From positions 1-26,871 of the forward strand of contig CAAELJ010000122.1 of NCBI GenBank assembly GCA_900756725.1: a stretch of 26,871 bases of DNA, written 5' to 3'. Shown in pieces: positions 23,592 to 26,871 of the stretch (positions within the stretch are counted from its first letter, which is position 1; each line of letters opens with the position of its first letter). The notes below the pieces were generated by a model. The model searched no databases and was not told the DNA's origin. It saw only the letters and a program-made list of their open reading frames with translations. Origin of the DNA: an uncultured Collinsella sp. GTDB taxonomy: Bacteria; Actinomycetota; Coriobacteriia; Coriobacteriales; Coriobacteriaceae. The position numbers and the translations under genes were made by a program.

Positions 23592-23620
23592 AGTCTAGGG
23601 CTCATTTTTCGCCCTGGACT
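23592..23620 (+). other. Hairpin in the leader of the MFS gene
   Basis: AGTCTAGGGC pairs with GCCCTGGACT (one G-U) around a T-rich loop, about 45 bases before the MFS start. There is no downstream T-run, so it is not a standard terminator. Confidence 0.4.
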
Positions 23621-23666
23621 GTTCCTCTGGGGCGATGCGACTGTCGTTCCAAGAGGAAGGAAATGC

Positions 23667-25082
23667 ATGGGGAGCAAATCTCAGCAACAAGTTAGAGTAA
23701 CGCCATCGGGCACTGCGGCGCTTCTCGTCGTAATGTATATCGCAGCCTTTGTCGCCGCGTTTAACGAGAACATCATTAACGTGGCGTTGCACGACATTAT
23801 GGCGGCCTTTTCGGTGAGTGCCACCACGGTGCAGTGGCTCGTTTCGGGCTACATGATCGTGACGTCGATCTTTACGGCCATCATGGCCTTCCTGTCCGGC
23901 CGTTTCTCGACGCGCAAGCTGCTGTTTTTCGCATGCGGATGCATGGTCGCCGGCGAAGCCCTGTGCCTGGTCGCTCCGTCGTTTAGCGTTTTGCTGCCAA
24001 GTCGTATTTTGCAGGCTGCGGGATCGGGCATCTTGTTCCCGCTCATGATGAACGTGGTGCTGTCTTGTGCCCCGCGTGAGAAGCTCGGTTTGTATCTGAG
24101 CCTGGGTGGTGCCTGCATTACGCTGGGGCCGGCGTTTGGACCCGTGATCAGCGGTCTTATGTGCACGTTGTTTGGCTGGAGGGCGGTGTTCGTAGTGCCG
24201 CTGGTGGGCGGCATTGCGGTCGCAGCGGCGGGCGTTAAGCTTGTTCAGAATGTCGGAGAGCGTTCGAACACCACGCTTGATATTCTGTCGGTTGTTTTGC
24301 TCGCGGCCGGCATTACGGCATTTGTGTATTCCGTAGGCGAGTTCTCGACCAATCTGATTGCCAGTATCGTGGCGCTCTTCACCGCCATTGTGCTGCTCGG
24401 CCTGTTTGCCGCCCGTCAGCTCAAGCTCGAACATCCGGTGCTTAACGTGCGTCCCATGGCGAGCGTTCGCTTTTGGCCTGCGTGCCTGCTTGTGGTGGTG
24501 TCGATGATGACGACGTTCTCGATGAGCGTTTTGTTGCCGCTCTATTTTGAGGGCGCATACGGCATGACCGCACTTATTGCGGGCTTGCTCATTTTGCCGG
24601 CGATTGCCTGCAACGCCGTGACCTCGATTGTGGGCGGACGCGTGATGGACGCCCGTGGCGCATGGCCGCTGCTGCCGGTCGGCTTTACCCTGATTGCCGT
24701 GGGACAGACTGCCATCTCGATGACGGCGGCAAGCATGAACATCGGCGTCGTCGTGGCGCTGACCGTTGTGGTGTATGCCGGAGTCGGTTTGGTGCTGAGC
24801 CCCTCGCAAACGGCCGGCTTGGAGACGCTGCCTGCCGCTGAGCATCCTCACGGAACGGCATTGCTCAACACGTGGAATATGATTGCCGCATCGTTTGGCC
24901 CGTCGCTGTTTATCGGTCTGCTCTCGAGTTCTGCAGCGACTGCCGGTGCCGCTGGCGTTGCGACGGACGTTGCCCAGGCAATTGGATTTGCAGCTGCCGT
25001 GCGTGTGGCGGCTGTAATTGCCGTGGTCGGGTTCGTGACGTCGCTGGTGTACGCTCGTCGCGAGTCGCACATGTCGCATTAA
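23667..25082 (+). CDS. MFS transporter, DHA2 (EmrB/QacA-like) family
   Basis: 471 residues, strongly hydrophobic, about 14 membrane spans. Family signs: the motif around NENIINVALHDIMAAFSVSATTVQWLVSGYM (residues about 33-63, a DHA2 helix 1-2 signature), LSGRFSTRKLL (motif A), RILQAAGSGILFP, and LGPAFGPVISG (motif C of drug/H+ antiporters). Such proteins export drugs or other toxic compounds with protons; the substrate is unknown. Start at 23667 follows AGGAAGG with six bases of spacing; a nearby ATG at 23663 is out of frame, and a longer frame upstream is antisense to def. It stands alone after a 205-bp leader holding a hairpin. Confidence 0.9.
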   Translation: MGSKSQQQVRVTPSGTAALLVVMYIAAFVAAFNENIINVALHDIMAAFSVSATTVQWLVSGYMIVTSIFTAIMAFLSGRFSTRKLLFFACGCMVAGEALCLVAPSFSVLLPSRILQAAGSGILFPLMMNVVLSCAPREKLGLYLSLGGACITLGPAFGPVISGLMCTLFGWRAVFVVPLVGGIAVAAAGVKLVQNVGERSNTTLDILSVVLLAAGITAFVYSVGEFSTNLIASIVALFTAIVLLGLFAARQLKLEHPVLNVRPMASVRFWPACLLVVVSMMTTFSMSVLLPLYFEGAYGMTALIAGLLILPAIACNAVTSIVGGRVMDARGAWPLLPVGFTLIAVGQTAISMTAASMNIGVVVALTVVVYAGVGLVLSPSQTAGLETLPAAEHPHGTALLNTWNMIAASFGPSLFIGLLSSSAATAGAAGVATDVAQAIGFAAAVRVAAVIAVVGFVTSLVYARRESHMSH

Positions 25083-25234
25083 TGTGTGCACATAGATTCT
25101 GCAGCTAGATTGGATGGCGACACCATAAACTAATGAACGTTTTGCCGAGAGGCATGAATGTTTAAAGCGCAAAGAGTGCGCGACGGGCCCCGCGAATGGG
25201 GCGATGATGCCCGAGAGGGCCAAGAAGGAGTCTC

Positions 25235-26146
25235 ATGTCCGAGAACGAAGAGATCATGAACGAGACCGAGAACGAGACCATGGCTGCCGAGGTCGAGGCA
25301 GTCGAGACCGTGGAGACCGAAGCTGCCGAGGTTGAGGCTGCTGACGAGGTTTCCGCCGAGGAGGAGGCCGAGGTTGTCGAGGCCGCCGTTGATTACGATG
25401 ACGAAGAGCTGATGGACAAGATGCAGAAGGCCGCCCGCCTGCTGCGTAGCCGTCGCTTTGCTATTTCCAAGGAGGAGGAGGCCAAGGCCGAGCGCATGGC
25501 GAACATCGAGCGCGCCATCAAGCTTCTTGACCTCAAGCCCAAGATGGAGCAGAAGGAAATGTCCGATCTGCTGGGCATGCGCCTCCGTGAGCTCGATGGC
25601 CTGATGGGCGAGGCCGAGGCTGCCGATCTGGTCGGCCGCATCGACGACGCCGAGGGCGATATGCGCAAGATCGTCGTCTTCGCTGCCGAGGATGCCGCTG
25701 AGGGCCTGGTCGAGCTTGCCAACAAGAAGGAGAAGCTCCTGCCCGAGCTTTCTTATGAGGAGGCCACCGAGCTGATGGCGGCCCTCGATAAGGTTATCGC
25801 TCCGCTCGTCGCCATGGGCCTGGACGAGGACCGCGGTCCTCGCGGCGGCCGTGACGACCGCGGTGGCCGTGGCGGCGACCGTGGCGGTCGCGGCGGCTTT
25901 GGCGATCGCGGTGGCCGTGGCGGCGACCGTGGTGGTCGCGGTGGCGATCGCGGTGGCCGCGGCGGCTTTGGTGACCGTGGCGGCGATCGTGGCGGTCGCG
26001 GCGGTTTTGGCGGCAACCGTGGTGGCTATGGCGACCGCGGCGGCAATCGTGGCGGCTTCGGCGGCAACCGTGGTAACGACCGCGGCGGTCGCGGTGGCGA
26101 CCGTGGCGGCCGCAACGGCGGCGGCTTCCGCGGCAATCGTTTTTAG
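25235..26146 (+). CDS. Winged-helix (MarR-like) protein with acidic N-terminus and RGG-repeat tail
   Basis: 303 residues in three parts. Residues 1-60 are highly acidic and low in complexity. Residues about 60-196 are helical; 88-152 reads like a MarR winged helix (IERAIKLLDLKP-KMEQKEMSDLLGMRLRELDGLMGEAEAADLVGRIDD, then a beta-wing DAEGDMRKIVVF). Residues 200-303 are almost only Arg, Gly, Asp, Asn and Phe, with about 20 RGG triplets and FGG/FGD steps. RGG tails bind RNA and favour phase separation in eukaryotic proteins and in some bacterial helicases. I recognise no named family. AAGGAG precedes the ATG at 25235. It appears monocistronic with a 152-bp leader that contains short GC hairpins. 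A role in RNA or nucleoid binding is inference. Confidence 0.85.
   Translation: MSENEEIMNETENETMAAEVEAVETVETEAAEVEAADEVSAEEEAEVVEAAVDYDDEELMDKMQKAARLLRSRRFAISKEEEAKAERMANIERAIKLLDLKPKMEQKEMSDLLGMRLRELDGLMGEAEAADLVGRIDDAEGDMRKIVVFAAEDAAEGLVELANKKEKLLPELSYEEATELMAALDKVIAPLVAMGLDEDRGPRGGRDDRGGRGGDRGGRGGFGDRGGRGGDRGGRGGDRGGRGGFGDRGGDRGGRGGFGGNRGGYGDRGGNRGGFGGNRGNDRGGRGGDRGGRNGGGFRGNRF
25829..26143 (+). repeat. Tandem coding repeat for the RGG tail
   Basis: Units based on CGTGGCGGC and GACCGTGGCGGTCGC are repeated across about 310 bp with alternating synonymous codons (CGT/CGC, GGC/GGT). Such low-complexity DNA is prone to length change by slippage or recombination, so tail length may vary between strains. 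Confidence 0.85.
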
Positions 26147-26172
26147 TTACGGCGTTTTACCAAACGCCGTAA
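26147..26172 (+). terminator. Hairpin directly after the RGG-protein stop
   Basis: TTACGGCGTTT and AAACGCCGTAA form a perfect 11-bp stem with a 4-base loop starting at the base after the stop. It lacks a T-run, so it may protect the 3' end; the hairpin at 26222 looks like the true terminator. Confidence 0.6.
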
Positions 26173-26221
26173 CGGGCCGACGCTGCGCGGGCCGCATTTG
26201 GACAATCTGACGTTCAACTTC

Positions 26222-26256
26222 AAGGGCGCGACCAGAAGGTCAGCGCCCTTTCGTTT
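26222..26256 (+). terminator. Intrinsic terminator of the RGG-protein gene
   Basis: AAGGGCGC plus GACC pair with GGTC plus GCGCCCTT (one bulged A) around AGAA, followed by TCGTTTC. Confidence 0.7.
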
Positions 26257-26259
26257 CAC

Positions 26260-26569
26260 GCCACCTTGTCACAAATGCGACCCGCTCGCTCATATGACCC
26301 AATCCGCTGTCAAGAGCCACAATGGCCCCGCCGACCGCTTGCAATCGGTCGGCGGGGCCTGCCGTTGAACCCGTCCCGGTCCGCCCCCGGCATGTCGTCG
26401 ACGCCTTCGGCTCAGTCTCATATCCGCGGATGCCGCTCCGGCGGCCCGCAATCCTCTCCTTCGGCGGGGTTCCCCTAGTCTGACTTCGCGCATGCGGCCG
26501 CTGCCGCGCGCACAGCGAGAACGGGGGTGTCCCCGAAGGCTGCCCGGCTCGCCGGGACGGGGGCTATGT
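26260..26569. other. Non-coding GC-rich stretch beside the transposase fragment
   Basis: This 310-bp stretch has no credible gene. It holds a perfect hairpin at 26324-26359 and, on the minus strand, TTGACA (26308-26313) followed by GGGTCATATGAG. In my recollection, a TTGACA near a GGTCAT-like end is common at the end of IS110-family elements, where circle junctions create promoters. The stretch may be the 3' non-coding end of the element whose transposase fragment ends at 26570. Confidence 0.35.
26324..26359. repeat. Perfect 14-bp-arm hairpin
   Basis: GGCCCCGCCGACCG and its exact complement are separated by eight bases. It has no T-run on either side, so it is a structural element rather than a clear terminator. 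Confidence 0.7.
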
Positions 26570-26785
26570 CTATTCGCCGGCCTCCCGGCACATCGTGCCG
26601 AGGGCCCACAGCCATCTCACGAGCTCGGCGGCGGTGGCGGCGTTCGCCTTCGCCTGGGGCATGCCCCTCTCGAGCATCTCCTCGCGTCGCCGGAGCAGGC
26701 GCTCGGACCCCTTCCTCCCGTGCATCCTTATCTCGAGGGGGACGCCGGAGCCCTTGGGCATCAGCTTCGGCTTGTGTTTCGTCAA
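26570..26785 (-). pseudogene. Probable C-terminal fragment of an IS110-family transposase
   Basis: 71 codons from a TTG at 26785 to a TAG; the open frame continues back to a TAG near 26852 but has no ATG or ribosome site before it. The end reads RKGSERLLRRREEMLERGMPQAKANAATAAELVRW in part, then LWALG. It resembles the C-terminal helices of IS110/IS116/IS902 transposases (RGKPxxVAxxAxANELVRWxWA type) as I remember them. The RuvC-like and Ser-containing parts are missing, so this is a remnant or is interrupted near the window edge. Base composition is very GC-rich. Family assignment is tentative. Confidence 0.4.
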
Positions 26786-26791
26786 GAGGAT

Positions 26792-26837
26792 TTGAGCAAA
26801 AAGAGCATCGGAAATTGAGCAGCCTGAGCATCGGAAG
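26792..26837. repeat. Two tandem 23-bp repeats
   Basis: Units at 26792-26814 and 26815-26837 share TTGAGCA, then four differing bases, then GAGCATCGGAA. They lie next to the transposase fragment and near the window edge; only two copies are seen. Confidence 0.65.
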
Positions 26838-26871
26838 CGCGCACGCTTTTTGAGCGGCTAGCCCTCCTGCA

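Noticed and set aside
23595..25223. Minus-strand open frame of 542 codons
   Set aside because: Antisense to the MFS transporter, rich in Arg/His/Gln in the way expected for the complement of GC-rich membrane-protein codons.
26475..26831. Minus-strand open frame starting MLRLLNF
   Set aside because: It overlaps the transposase-like frame; after the first 30 residues it becomes Arg/Ala/Pro-rich, typical of a shadow frame.

Overview
The window is GC-rich, densely coded DNA of an anaerobic gut actinobacterium, most likely Collinsella or a close Coriobacteriia relative. This is inferred from GC-biased codon use, strong AGGAGG-type ribosome sites, a Bifidobacterium-like bile salt hydrolase, a surface protein ending in an LAATG sorting signal, and Gram-positive style terminators. 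No species can be proved without a search. I see 21 protein genes that look intact (one cut by the left edge), one probable transposase fragment, one TPP riboswitch, no tRNA or rRNA, and no CRISPR array.

Layout. 1-2689 (-): multidomain GGDEF/PAS/EAL cyclic-di-GMP protein, cut at the edge. 3014-3883 (+): patatin-like lipase, followed by three tandem palindromic REP-like units. 4109-6145 (-): thiamine operon, TPP riboswitch and terminator, then thiM, an MTH1187-type thiamine-binding protein and thiE. A 102-bp inverted-repeat element separates it from a HAD phosphatase and a LysR regulator (6311-8126, +), then a MetE C-domain-like methyltransferase behind a perfect inverted-repeat operator candidate. 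9539-10873 (+): UraA uracil permease. 10934-15110 (-): an esterase, an exported beta-solenoid surface protein and a second nucleobase permease of the AzgA/PbuG type. 15304-16934 (+): a peptide-deformylase paralog lacking its catalytic Glu, then bile salt hydrolase. 17016-20317 (-): Kup potassium transporter and an EamA exporter, the latter divergent from a LysR regulator (20436, +). 21456-22976 (+): an XRE helix-turn-helix domain fused to an AlaA-type aminotransferase, with its own repeated operator-like sites. 23051-23461 (-): the complete peptide deformylase. 23667-25082 (+): DHA2-type MFS exporter. 25235-26146 (+): acidic protein with a MarR-like winged helix and about 20 RGG repeats. The right end holds hairpins and a probable IS110-family transposase remnant.

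How the genes fit together. Most are housekeeping or transport functions for host-gut life: thiazole/thiamine salvage, uracil and purine uptake, methionine-type methyl transfer, K+ uptake, bile-acid deconjugation and drug export. The least ordinary items are (i) the HTH-aminotransferase fusion, which has an internal Shine-Dalgarno and ATG exactly at the domain junction and AAATTGAAC sites in its promoter; (ii) the winged-helix/RGG-tail protein; (iii) the deformylase paralog with HMIDH in place of HExDH; and (iv) several intergenic palindromic elements that look dispersed.
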